A stretch of DNA of 64,000 nucleotides, taken from positions 248,001 through 312,000 of the forward strand of contig CANNBJ010000002.1 of the NCBI GenBank assembly GCA_947502835.1. The letters run 5' to 3'. Under the pieces are notes generated by a model. That model made no database searches. It was given only the letters and a program-made list of their open reading frames with translations, and was not told the DNA's origin. Every line of letters starts with the position of its first letter. Positions within the stretch are counted from its first letter, which is position 1. This document shows positions 7,251 through 14,610 of this stretch, piece after piece. Position numbers and translations under genes: made by a program. This stretch comes from Bdellovibrionales bacterium. Its GTDB lineage: Bacteria > Bdellovibrionota > UBA1018 > CAIMNF01.

Positions 7251-8714
7251 TTGATATTAAAAAACAACATGTTGAGTTTTGATAAATTCAAGGATCATGC
7301 AAGGCGGGTTCTAAGCATCCCTTCACACGCGGAGTCGGGCAATGAGGAGCTTGTGCGTTACCTCCAGGCTGCCATGCATGACTATGGGATGAAAACCGCA
7401 GTTCAGCCCGTGAGCCATTCTTCAGACCAGCTGTCAAAGAGACAAGCAAATCTTCTCGGATTTGTTTCGGACTCCCTCGTCGATCGGAGCACCCGCAGGG
7501 GCCATCTATTTGTGAACCCCTTGGATGTTTCCACCGGCAATTTACCGCAGCTTTGGACTGCCACCCAGGGCAACCCGCAGGCACCCGTTGTGAATGAGCA
7601 TGGGATCGTGGGGGCAGGGGCGGTCCAGGGCAAGCTTGATTTTTTGTGTAAAATTTTTGCGGCGATCGATCTCGTCGATAAGCGGGTGCGAAGCCCCATC
7701 TATCTTGTGGGAACGAGTGCTTCGCACTTTGGGATGATGGGAAGCAGGTTCCTGATTGAATCCTTGGCGGTAAATCCCAAAACCGTGCATACCTTTGCGC
7801 CGACCGGAATGAGATCGCAGCCGAGCGCCACGGGCCAAGTTTCCTTTTCCGTGGATTTGGACTCCTCCATACGGGAACGTGATTCAAGAGGGTACAACCG
7901 GAGCCTGACGGTAACCGCGTATGGATTGGGAGTGGATTTTTCCACTCCCAAGAATGCGATCAATGCATACGAGCTTTTGATGGACTTGCTTTTGCAAGCG
8001 ACCGAGGCCGGGTTCGATTTCCAGTGGTCATCCCTTGAGGTGAAAAATGGTTCCGGAACCAATCCCGACCTGGCTTCAGCCAGAATCGCGCTCACATCCT
8101 TTCAGTTCGAGGATTTCAAGCGATTCTTGAGGGAGAGGATCGGCGAAGAGGATCAAGCCCGGTTTTATCGTGTCGATTTCGCGGGCATCACCGAGACAGT
8201 GACCAGATTTCTCCCCTCCGAGTTGATCGAAGTGGTGCTTGAGCTGGATCATGAGTGGAAACTCTTTGTTTCGAGTCTGAACGCACATTCTGATGCCAGC
8301 TTTGCAGTTCCTCAGAATCTCGGAGCTCTTTCAAGGATCCTGATGACCCCGAACGGGAAGATGCGGGTGGTGTTCGAGATCCGGACGTTGCCGTCGGTGG
8401 ATCTCTCCACGCTTGAGTCGACCTGGAGAGAGACGGTCGGGCGGGTTTCTTCGAGATATCAGAATTTCCACTTTTCTGTTCAAAGGGATTATCTCGTGCC
8501 GGGGACGCCGAAAGCACCCGGGGCCGAGGGACTGTTCACGAATTATCTCAGTGATGCGGGACTTTTCGCCAAGGCAGGCTTCCCTGTTTCTGTCCTAGGC
8601 TGTGGAACCGTCGAACATTTGCCCAAGGGACCAAATGAGGCCATTCGCTGGGGCGACCTCGAAAGTGCGATTGCACTCTATCGTGATTTGATGCTTCGAT
8701 TGAGTCAGGAATAA
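7251..8714 (+). CDS. M20-peptidase-fold protein lacking the metal-binding residues (likely pseudoenzyme)
   Basis: The 487-residue protein has the architecture of M20 metallopeptidases (DapE, acetylornithine deacetylase, desuccinylases): an N-terminal RVLSIPSHAESGNEELVRYL and a C-terminal GCGTVEHLPKGPNEAI. The metal-site motifs are altered. The HxD position reads NPLD (residues 89-92). The usual GAADMKG reads GAVQGK (123-128), losing the bridging Asp. The usual EE pair region reads TSASHF (155-160). I infer no conventional zinc hydrolase activity; a binding role is possible. The start could be the TTG at 7251 or the ATG at 7269, the latter more typical of the family. The aldehyde-dehydrogenase-like gene follows after 4 bases. 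Confidence 0.78.
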   Translation: MILKNNMLSFDKFKDHARRVLSIPSHAESGNEELVRYLQAAMHDYGMKTAVQPVSHSSDQLSKRQANLLGFVSDSLVDRSTRRGHLFVNPLDVSTGNLPQLWTATQGNPQAPVVNEHGIVGAGAVQGKLDFLCKIFAAIDLVDKRVRSPIYLVGTSASHFGMMGSRFLIESLAVNPKTVHTFAPTGMRSQPSATGQVSFSVDLDSSIRERDSRGYNRSLTVTAYGLGVDFSTPKNAINAYELLMDLLLQATEAGFDFQWSSLEVKNGSGTNPDLASARIALTSFQFEDFKRFLRERIGEEDQARFYRVDFAGITETVTRFLPSELIEVVLELDHEWKLFVSSLNAHSDASFAVPQNLGALSRILMTPNGKMRVVFEIRTLPSVDLSTLESTWRETVGRVSSRYQNFHFSVQRDYLVPGTPKAPGAEGLFTNYLSDAGLFAKAGFPVSVLGCGTVEHLPKGPNEAIRWGDLESAIALYRDLMLRLSQE

Positions 8715-8718
8715 CCGA

Positions 8719-10083
8719 GTGGAGAACTGCAAGAGTCTCCTCAATGCCGAGCGAACTTCAGCACCGGTGGGAAGCCGATGCCAGCAAGGAGTTCTGGAGG
8801 TGGATTTTTCCGAGATCCCTCTTGCAATCCATTGGGCGAAAGAGTGTTTTGGATCGGGGGGAAATGGCAAACCCCTGAGCATCTCGATTGAAGATCTCCA
8901 GAGGGTGAAGGATGCATTGCTCTCGCTCCGGGAAGATTTATATTCCTGTGCAAAAGAGGAATCGGGGCGAACTCGTGCCGATTTTGATCTGGAACTCAAG
9001 ACACTGCTCAGGTATTTGGAGGCGTTTCAGGCCGCCCATCCGGGTTTGCAGGGGTGCGTGCCAAGGGGAGTTTCAGTATGGATCGGCTCTTCGGTTTGGC
9101 CAATCCACTATGGAACCCAAGCTCTTTTGGCGAATCTTTTTGCAGGGAATGCGCTCATCTTTAAACCATCGGAGAAAGTCACTCGAATCGTTCTCAAGTG
9201 GGTACAGGCGCTCAGGGAGCTCGGGGGTCCGTTCCAAACGGTTCAGGTGATTGTCGGGGAAAAGGAGACGGGACGCCGACTGGTTTGTCATGAGGATGTC
9301 GACCTCGTGATGGTTCAGGGCACCTATGAGACTGGAATGAGGGTTAGGCAAGACACGCTTTCCAGTCCCGGCAAAGAAGTGCTCTTGTTCCTCGGTGCAA
9401 AGAACCCTGTGATTCTGAACCGCGAGCCCGACCTCGATTTATGCAAGAAAATCCTCGAAAACGCGTTTGTTTGTGCCGGCCAACATTGCATGAGCACGCC
9501 ACTGCTTTTTGTCCGGTCTGATCATCTTGAGCAAACGCGGATGATGATCTTGCGAGCTCACCATGAAATGGTGGCGAGTGATGATGCCGGTGAGTTCTGG
9601 TTTGGACCCTTTCAGGATCAAGCACGGCTTGAAAGATATTTAAAGTTCATCCATGTCCTTGAAAAGGAGGGCGCACGCCTGGAGAAAAGAGGGAATCGGG
9701 ATCGGGAGCGCCTCGAGTCCTGCTTTGCCAGTGCAACAGTGGCGATTTTCCCTGCGCTGAGTCGGACACAAACTCGAAAGATGGAGAGTTTCCAGGTCGA
9801 GGTCCTCGGACCGCATCTTTCCATTGTACCATTTGAGAACCTTACGGATCTGGAGGCGCTTCTTGGCGGTCTTTCTTTTGGAATGGCGAGCTCTTATTTC
9901 GGGGATCCAAGTGAAATCCAGGGGATTCTTTCACGCAATCCGCTGGGAACGATTGCGCTCAATCACGGGTCATTTGAGCTGAACCCTTGGAGAGCACCCA
10001 TTGCACGAAAGAAAAGTGGAAATCACGGCCGTTTCGGGCAACAACTCCTGGATCAAGTGTGTTTGGAGCGAGTACAAAAATAA
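8719..10083 (+). CDS. Aldehyde-dehydrogenase-superfamily protein with altered active site
   Basis: The 454-residue protein resembles NAD(P)-dependent aldehyde dehydrogenases of the succinylglutamate-semialdehyde (AstD) type: FAGNALIFKPSEK for cofactor binding and NAFVCAGQHCMST with the nucleophile position Cys257 kept. The general-base Glu of the usual LELGGKNP is replaced (LLFLGAKNP, Phe224), and the oxyanion Asn of the usual PWNFP is not seen (SSVWPIHY, residues 124-131). Conventional dehydrogenase turnover is therefore doubtful; esterase, acyl-transfer or binding roles remain possible. It starts with GTG at 8719, with CAGGAA upstream overlapping the end of the M20-like gene, so the two are coupled. 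A terminator overlaps its stop. Confidence 0.8.
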   Translation: MENCKSLLNAERTSAPVGSRCQQGVLEVDFSEIPLAIHWAKECFGSGGNGKPLSISIEDLQRVKDALLSLREDLYSCAKEESGRTRADFDLELKTLLRYLEAFQAAHPGLQGCVPRGVSVWIGSSVWPIHYGTQALLANLFAGNALIFKPSEKVTRIVLKWVQALRELGGPFQTVQVIVGEKETGRRLVCHEDVDLVMVQGTYETGMRVRQDTLSSPGKEVLLFLGAKNPVILNREPDLDLCKKILENAFVCAGQHCMSTPLLFVRSDHLEQTRMMILRAHHEMVASDDAGEFWFGPFQDQARLERYLKFIHVLEKEGARLEKRGNRDRERLESCFASATVAIFPALSRTQTRKMESFQVEVLGPHLSIVPFENLTDLEALLGGLSFGMASSYFGDPSEIQGILSRNPLGTIALNHGSFELNPWRAPIARKKSGNHGRFGQQLLDQVCLERVQK

Positions 10084-10112
10084 AAAGCCCCGTGTTTGCA
10101 CACAGGGCTTTT
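10083..10112. terminator. Bidirectional rho-independent terminator
   Basis: The stem AAAAGCCC (10083-10090) pairs with GGGCTTTT (10105-10112), extended inward by pairing of GTGT with ACAC. On the minus strand the stem is followed by TTTTTATTTTTG, a good U tract, so it best serves the cold-shock gene. On the plus strand the tail is only TTTT, and it would end the ALDH-like gene, whose stop codon it touches. Confidence 0.75.
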
Positions 10113-10134
10113 CGGTGAAACTTTTAGTTGAGGT

Positions 10135-10353
10135 TCAGTTATCGAACTTGGTTACGTTGTACGCTTGCGGACCCTTTGGGCCGGATACCAATTCGAATTG
10201 AACAGCCTGTCCTTCAGAGAGGGTCTTGAAGCCATCTCCCTGAATCGCGCTGTAATGCACGAAGATATCTCCGTCTACGGTCTCGGTTTGAACGAAGCCA
10301 AAACCTTTTGCGTCATTGAACCACTTCACGGTGCCTTTTACCTGAGTTGCCAT
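10135..10353 (-). CDS. Cold-shock domain protein (CspA family)
   Basis: The 72-residue single cold-shock domain contains both RNA-binding motifs, KGFGFVQT and DIFVHYSAI, and the typical start of a [14 protein letters not shown]. It acts as a single-stranded nucleic-acid chaperone. The length is slightly above the usual 66-70 residues because of a short DGD insertion after the first motif. It has a ribosome site AAAGGGGA and stands as a monocistronic unit with its own terminator at 10083-10112. The usual long csp leader cannot be confirmed: only about 85 bases separate it from the upstream terminator. Confidence 0.95.
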   Translation of the reverse strand: MATQVKGTVKWFNDAKGFGFVQTETVDGDIFVHYSAIQGDGFKTLSEGQAVQFELVSGPKGPQAYNVTKFDN

Positions 10354-10435
10354 TAAAATCCCCTTTCAAAACTAGATGTGAGCAACAACTGATGTCTATA
10401 AACAAGGGATAGCGGTTCGTCAGATTTCCGTCAAA

Positions 10436-10466
10436 TAAAAAAAGCAGAGCGGTTTCCCGCTCTGCT
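10436..10466 (-). terminator. Rho-independent terminator for the GFMQQP-repeat gene
   Basis: On the minus strand AGCAGAGCGG pairs with CCGCTCTGCT (10-bp perfect stem, short loop) and is followed by TTTTTTTATTTG. It lies about 50 bases past the stop of the large minus-strand gene and insulates the cold-shock gene downstream. Confidence 0.85.
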
Positions 10467-10517
10467 CTGAGAGTTTTTATTTAAAGAGAGTTTAGACGTA
10501 GCACATCCTTTTTTTGT

Positions 10518-12569
10518 TCAGATCATTCCACCATTTCCCCAAGAATTGAAATTGCCACTCAGGGGAACTGCGACGGGAAGAGATCCTGCACCTGGATTTG
10601 AGGGCTGGACAAACCCTCCGTTTTGTGGAGACCCGCTTGGAGAGAACGAGGTCGCGGAGAATCCATTGCTTGGTTGCTGCATGAACCCAGGCTGCTGCAT
10701 GAACCCAGGCTGTTGCATGAACCCAGGCTGTTGCATGAACCCAGGCTGTTGCATGAACCCAGGCTGTTGCATGAACCCAGGCTGTTGCATGAACCCAGGC
10801 TGTTGCATGAACCCAGAGTTGTTACCGGCTACGGGGAAGGTAGCGTACTGGAATCCATTTGCTTGAGGTCCCATTTGCTGGCCAGGGAAGTTCACTTGGT
10901 TATTGAAAGCCCCGGGCATCATTCCATTCATGGATTGCTGGATACCAGAGTAGCGCTGCGACAGGGTTTGGTACGTCTTCAGGGTCTGCTCGTACTCAAA
11001 GCGGGCCTGATTGCAGGCGGCAAAAGTGGCAGGGTTCATCCAAGCGCAGCTTCGCTGCATATTCATGCCAAGGTATTGAAGGTCGGCGTGTCCGCTGTTC
11101 AAAGCGTCCAGAACCTCAACGTGTGCCGGATCCAGAGTAGAGAGGAAATCCACTCGCGCAAGGCCGCCTTGTGAAAATTCAGAGGCGATTTGCTTCTCAT
11201 TCTCGCGGCTTGCAGGATCGAGACCTGGAAGCTGAGAGAGCGCATCGTGGGTTGAGGCGATGAAATCGGCATGGTCGGACTCGGCACCACAAACCTTCCT
11301 GCTGTAGAAGCTTCGTTCATTGGATTTGGATGCGCAGGCCTTTTTTGATTCTTCAGCGATGCGTTTATTTGCATCAAGAAGAAGGTCCATTCCCGCGGCA
11401 ACCGCAGAGAGCATTGCTTCCTTGTCCGCGCCATCCATCGAGAGCTTATCCATTTGTTTTGCAAGATCCATGAGCTCTTCACGGAGGCGCTTCAGCTCAG
11501 AGAGGGACTTTGCATTACGAATCCCTTCTTCGATGTGTGCAAGTGACTTCCGGATCAGCTCCTTTTGGGTGCCAACCAGGAAAGAGTAATCCAGTCCGTT
11601 CACTTCGTCGATCAGCTCGCGGGTAAGCTCTGGATTCTTGTCGCACTCAGGGCAGTTTCCGACTGCGAGTTCAATTTTCTTGAATGTTGGAGACGCGGCA
11701 AGAGGGCTTACCTCGGAGAATTCCCCGGACTCGTCCAGAAGGCCGGCGATCATGGCGCTCCCGGAGTGATCAACGTACTTCTTTAGCTTGATGCCTTTAT
11801 TCTTGGACTCCTTATTCTTTTCAACGCACTCGGCGAGAGTTGTTTCGCCCTCCACTCCGGTGTACACGAGTCCGACGCCCACGCGCTTGGAGCGCTTCAT
11901 CAGCTCTTGGGTGGTCGAGACGGTTTCGCTCGAGTCTGCTTTTTCAGAATCAAAGTACTTGCGATCCTTAAGCTTCAGGCGACTTGCGCAGGCATCAGGA
12001 AGTGATCCAGTCACCTCAAGGTTGTGATCTACAAATTGAAGTTTCAGGTTGTGCTCGCTTAGATCGTCAGAAGTCAGGTGCACGCTTGCGGTTGAAGCTG
12101 CGGGCGTTTTTGATTCTGTAGGGGTCTTTGCTTCAGCAGCCTTTGCCTCTGCAGCCTTTGCCTCTGCAGCCTTTGCCTCTGCAGCAGCCTTTGCCTCAGC
12201 AGCAGCCTTGTCATTCAGATGCTTTTCGTGTGATTCGTATAGCTTATTGATCACTTCTGGATTGAGAAAAGCTTCTGTGTTCCCCGATGTGGCGCCAACA
12301 CCATTGTCATCCCTAAACTTAATCAAAGCCTTTTGTAAATCGGCATCGACCTTTCCGTCCACATCGCCAACAAATCCAGTAGATTCACTGAGGTCTTTAA
12401 GAATCGTCTCAAGTGCTTTCGTATCTTGTTCTGAGAGAACTTGTTTCTTTTTCTTAACTAGGTATCCCTTCCCGTTAATCGCGGGAGTATCTTTATGTTT
12501 CCCAAAGCTCGCTTGTGGGAGCCCGAGTAGGGCAATGATCATGAGGGAACTATAGACTGTTTTTTTCAT
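10518..12569 (-). CDS. Large secreted protein with PG-binding-like domain and C-terminal GFMQQP repeats
   Basis: The 683-residue protein has a signal peptide (MKKTVYSSLMIIALLGLPQ then ASFGK). A segment resembling a peptidoglycan-binding-1 domain follows (GDVDGKVDADLQKALIKFRD), then an Ala/Lys/Glu-rich linker of AEAKA units. A long middle region is rich in predicted helices and has several Cys, including CPEC. The C-terminal region is rich in Gln, Asn, Gly and Pro and carries eight exact GFMQQP repeats. I start at 12569, with AGGAG upstream; an ORF start at 12644 lacks this site and would precede the signal peptide. Function is unknown; a cell-wall-associated periplasmic or exported protein is likely. 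Confidence 0.8.
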   Translation of the reverse strand: MKKTVYSSLMIIALLGLPQASFGKHKDTPAINGKGYLVKKKKQVLSEQDTKALETILKDLSESTGFVGDVDGKVDADLQKALIKFRDDNGVGATSGNTEAFLNPEVINKLYESHEKHLNDKAAAEAKAAAEAKAAEAKAAEAKAAEAKTPTESKTPAASTASVHLTSDDLSEHNLKLQFVDHNLEVTGSLPDACASRLKLKDRKYFDSEKADSSETVSTTQELMKRSKRVGVGLVYTGVEGETTLAECVEKNKESKNKGIKLKKYVDHSGSAMIAGLLDESGEFSEVSPLAASPTFKKIELAVGNCPECDKNPELTRELIDEVNGLDYSFLVGTQKELIRKSLAHIEEGIRNAKSLSELKRLREELMDLAKQMDKLSMDGADKEAMLSAVAAGMDLLLDANKRIAEESKKACASKSNERSFYSRKVCGAESDHADFIASTHDALSQLPGLDPASRENEKQIASEFSQGGLARVDFLSTLDPAHVEVLDALNSGHADLQYLGMNMQRSCAWMNPATFAACNQARFEYEQTLKTYQTLSQRYSGIQQSMNGMMPGAFNNQVNFPGQQMGPQANGFQYATFPVAGNNSGFMQQPGFMQQPGFMQQPGFMQQPGFMQQPGFMQQPGFMQQPGFMQQPSNGFSATSFSPSGSPQNGGFVQPSNPGAGSLPVAVPLSGNFNSWGNGGMI
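10672..10815 (-). repeat. Eight in-frame 18-bp tandem repeats encoding GFMQQP
   Basis: There are eight copies of the 18-base unit (plus-strand form GGCTGTTGCATGAACCCA). Six copies are identical, and the two copies at the low-coordinate end differ at one or two bases. Near-identity at DNA level implies recent expansion or homogenisation by slippage or recombination. The reading frame is kept for any copy number. Confidence 0.97.
12121..12213 (-). repeat. 15-bp-type repeats encoding the AEAKA linker
   Basis: Repeated plus-strand units of GCAGCCTTTGCCTCT, with some copies gaining an extra GCA codon, encode a run of (A)AEAKA. This gives a Lys/Glu/Ala-rich, probably helical or extended spacer between the PG-binding-like domain and the rest of the secreted protein. 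Confidence 0.85.
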
Positions 12570-12719
12570 ACATCTCTCCTGAAAGGTAAAGCTCTCAGGT
12601 AGGGAGAAGCAAGAATGGGGCCAGTGCCAGGATGCCCTAGACAAGGATTAAGCTCCCTGTAAAAGGTTTGGACTCTACAGGTGTCTAAAGAGTGGACAGC
12701 CTGCTCCAAGCCTTAGGCG

Positions 12720-12748
12720 TTGACCGCTTCCTAAAAACTGAATAAGGT
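12720..12748 (+). promoter_or_regulatory. Candidate sigma-70 promoter placing the start of the next mRNA almost at its ATG
   Basis: TTGACC (12720-12725) is separated by 17 bases from TAAGGT (12743-12748). Transcription would begin about 7 bases further on, within a few bases of the ATG at 12758. That ATG has no Shine-Dalgarno site, so a leaderless mRNA is suggested. The -10 match is only partial. Confidence 0.35.
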
Positions 12749-12757
12749 CTGAGAACC

Positions 12758-12940
12758 ATGAAAGAAGACTACGTTTTAAAAGGAACCACAGCCCAGGTTA
12801 CGCTCACGCTCGAGAAGGAAGTGGCTGAAACCATTAAAAAGATGGCGGAGTTCACTAAGTTCGGTGAGTCCGAAATCGTGAACACAGCAGTAAAGCGGTT
12901 TATTGCCGTCCATAGCGACTTTCTTCCGCGCAAGAAATAG
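12758..12940 (+). CDS. Small ribbon-helix-helix-like protein
   Basis: The 60-residue protein has the layout of a short ribbon-helix-helix (CopG/Arc-like) fold: a strand QVTLTLEKEV, a first helix AETIKKMAEFT, then SESEIVNTA-like residues (GESEIVNTAVKRFIAVH) forming the second helix. Such proteins are small DNA-binding repressors or antitoxins. No toxin gene is adjacent. Its upstream region looks like a promoter close to the ATG and lacks a clear ribosome site. Short length makes both the call and the start moderate in certainty. Confidence 0.55.
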   Translation: MKEDYVLKGTTAQVTLTLEKEVAETIKKMAEFTKFGESEIVNTAVKRFIAVHSDFLPRKK

Positions 12941-13066
12941 ACGCTTCAGGTCCCGGCCCTTGGTAACAGAGGGAGATCCTCTCCATAAATTTAAACTAAA
13001 CCTATTTACAAAATAACGAATTTCATTTAGCTTCCGCAAACCCCGCTTTTGGGGGTGGAGGTTTGG

Positions 13067-14020
13067 ATGAGGTTCAAGGATTTAGTCGTATTCACTCTTC
13101 TTTTTGCAGTCACCGCTCAATCAAATGCGATTGAAATGGACTCAGGCGTTCCCGGCCTTCAGGCGGAGTCCCTTCGTAAGGATCAGAAGTATTTGGACCG
13201 TTTGTTTTTTGATAAGAACGAAACCCATGCGAAAACCAAGGGCGTTCTTGGGTTCTCGGGCGCAGTGAATGCGGAAAGTCTTCAGGCCTGGCTCAATGAG
13301 CGGGTTGCCCTTGTGATCTCCGAGAGCATGGATCTTGAAAAGTCAATTCTAGTTGCTCCCGGGAAGGCTCGGTATCCGGAACCAAAGGTACTGCCAAAGC
13401 CGGATCGATCCAATGTGAAACCAAAGCCATCCTCAGGCGGGCAGGGAGGTTCAGAACCGGTTCTAGTGATGTCCAACACGGGTGCGGCTCTTTACATGCT
13501 CGCAAAACAAAATCAGGTTTTACTTGCTCTCAAACAAACCAACGGAAAGCCATTTCCACTGGTTTCTCCTCGGGAAGGCGTAATCCAAATCGGGAAGGGG
13601 TTGTTCCTTGAGAAATTCCGGGTGAACCCTGAAACACAAGATCACCCTGCGAACTCTCTCTCCAGACTCTCAACGCTTTTCCATGAGGCTCGACATAGCG
13701 ACGGCCACGGGGCAACTCTGGGGTTTCCGCATGCCATTTGCCCGGAGGATCATTCCTATGCGGGGCATCCGGCTTGTGATAAAAACCTCAACGGCCCCTA
13801 CACGATCGGAGCACAGGTTCTAGGCAGTTTGGTTGAAGCCTGCGCTGACTGCAGCACAAAGGAAAAAACCATCCTCAAGGCAATTGAGGCGGATTCAAGA
13901 TCCCGGGTGCTCAAAGTCTTCAAAGACCCAAGCGGGAAAACTCTCCATGCCGGGATGTGGAGTGATCGCCCGGAGAGGATGATTTCCTTCGTTCGTGATT
14001 CGGGGCATGGTTTGGAGTAG
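13067..14020 (+). CDS. Secreted protein with an HEARH (HExxH-type) motif, possible zinc metalloprotease
   Basis: The 317-residue protein starts at the ATG at 13067, with GGAGG at 13056-13060, and has a signal peptide (VVFTLLFAVTAQSNA). A central Pro/Lys/Gly-rich linker (VKPKPSSGGQGGSEP) separates two regions. The C-terminal half contains LFHEARHSDGHG, an HExxH zinc-protease motif, and a downstream EACADC that could supply an additional acidic ligand. Several Cys (ICPEDH, HPACDKN, ACADCST) suggest disulfides in the periplasm. I do not recognise a named family. The next gene begins two bases after the stop, so they form a pair. Confidence 0.75.
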   Translation: MRFKDLVVFTLLFAVTAQSNAIEMDSGVPGLQAESLRKDQKYLDRLFFDKNETHAKTKGVLGFSGAVNAESLQAWLNERVALVISESMDLEKSILVAPGKARYPEPKVLPKPDRSNVKPKPSSGGQGGSEPVLVMSNTGAALYMLAKQNQVLLALKQTNGKPFPLVSPREGVIQIGKGLFLEKFRVNPETQDHPANSLSRLSTLFHEARHSDGHGATLGFPHAICPEDHSYAGHPACDKNLNGPYTIGAQVLGSLVEACADCSTKEKTILKAIEADSRSRVLKVFKDPSGKTLHAGMWSDRPERMISFVRDSGHGLE

Positions 14021-14022
14021 TT

Positions 14023-14583
14023 TTGAAGAATTCGATTTTTGCTGGTTTTGTTACAGGTCTGTGTGCGCTGATTTATTTGAATTCCGGAACAAAGGAAAAA
14101 GCACCTGATGAGCCTTCGGGTTCACTTGAGATGCCCCGTCCAGTGCAAGAATCGGCGGCAGTAGGACAATCTCCTGTTGGCGGTGATCAGGATCCGGCCG
14201 CGACCTTTGCGCCTGTGACAGACGGGAGTGGCACCGTCTCAGAGGGCCTGAATCTTGAGATTCAAAAAGTGAGAAAGGCGCTTCCATCACTTGCGGAACT
14301 GAGGAATCTTCCTTCCGATGAAGTTCATGGAACCCCTGCCAAAATCATCGAGGCGGGTGCGGCCTTGGGTGAACTTGAGGAATATCTCGAAAGACGACCT
14401 GAGGAGTTTCCCGAAGCAAGTCGCTTCTTTTCGGATTGCGCGGTAGGAAGCGAGTTTCCCTCGTCGATCAGGGCAATGTGTCTCCATTCCCTGCGCAATA
14501 ATCCAAGCCAATGGGCCCCCGGGGTAAGCGCAAAGCTTGAGGCTCTGCCCTCCGAGGTAACTGACTTGGAAGCCCAACTCTAA
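14023..14583 (+). CDS. Membrane-anchored or secreted protein of unknown function
   Basis: The 186-residue protein begins with a hydrophobic N-terminus (IFAGFVTGLCALIYL) that is a signal peptide or anchor. A Pro/Ser/Gln-rich linker follows (about residues 25-75), then a helical C-terminal region with ELRNLPSDEVHGTPAKII and two Cys. The start is a TTG two bases after the previous stop, with TTTGGAG upstream inside that gene, so translation is probably coupled to the HEARH protein. A role as partner or inhibitor of that protein is only a suggestion. No family is recognised. Confidence 0.62.
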   Translation: MKNSIFAGFVTGLCALIYLNSGTKEKAPDEPSGSLEMPRPVQESAAVGQSPVGGDQDPAATFAPVTDGSGTVSEGLNLEIQKVRKALPSLAELRNLPSDEVHGTPAKIIEAGAALGELEEYLERRPEEFPEASRFFSDCAVGSEFPSSIRAMCLHSLRNNPSQWAPGVSAKLEALPSEVTDLEAQL

Positions 14584-14610
14584 TTTCTCACTTGTTTGCT
14601 TGAGAGCCGT

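Noticed and set aside
10672-10815. Array-like periodic repeats that could suggest a CRISPR
   Set aside because: The 18-base units are contiguous with no spacers, stay in frame with a secreted protein, and no cas genes are nearby.
12049-12555. A long open frame on the plus strand with ASAAFASAAF repeats
   Set aside because: It is the antisense reading of the AEAKA linker of the minus-strand secreted protein, and has no ribosome site or own codon pattern.
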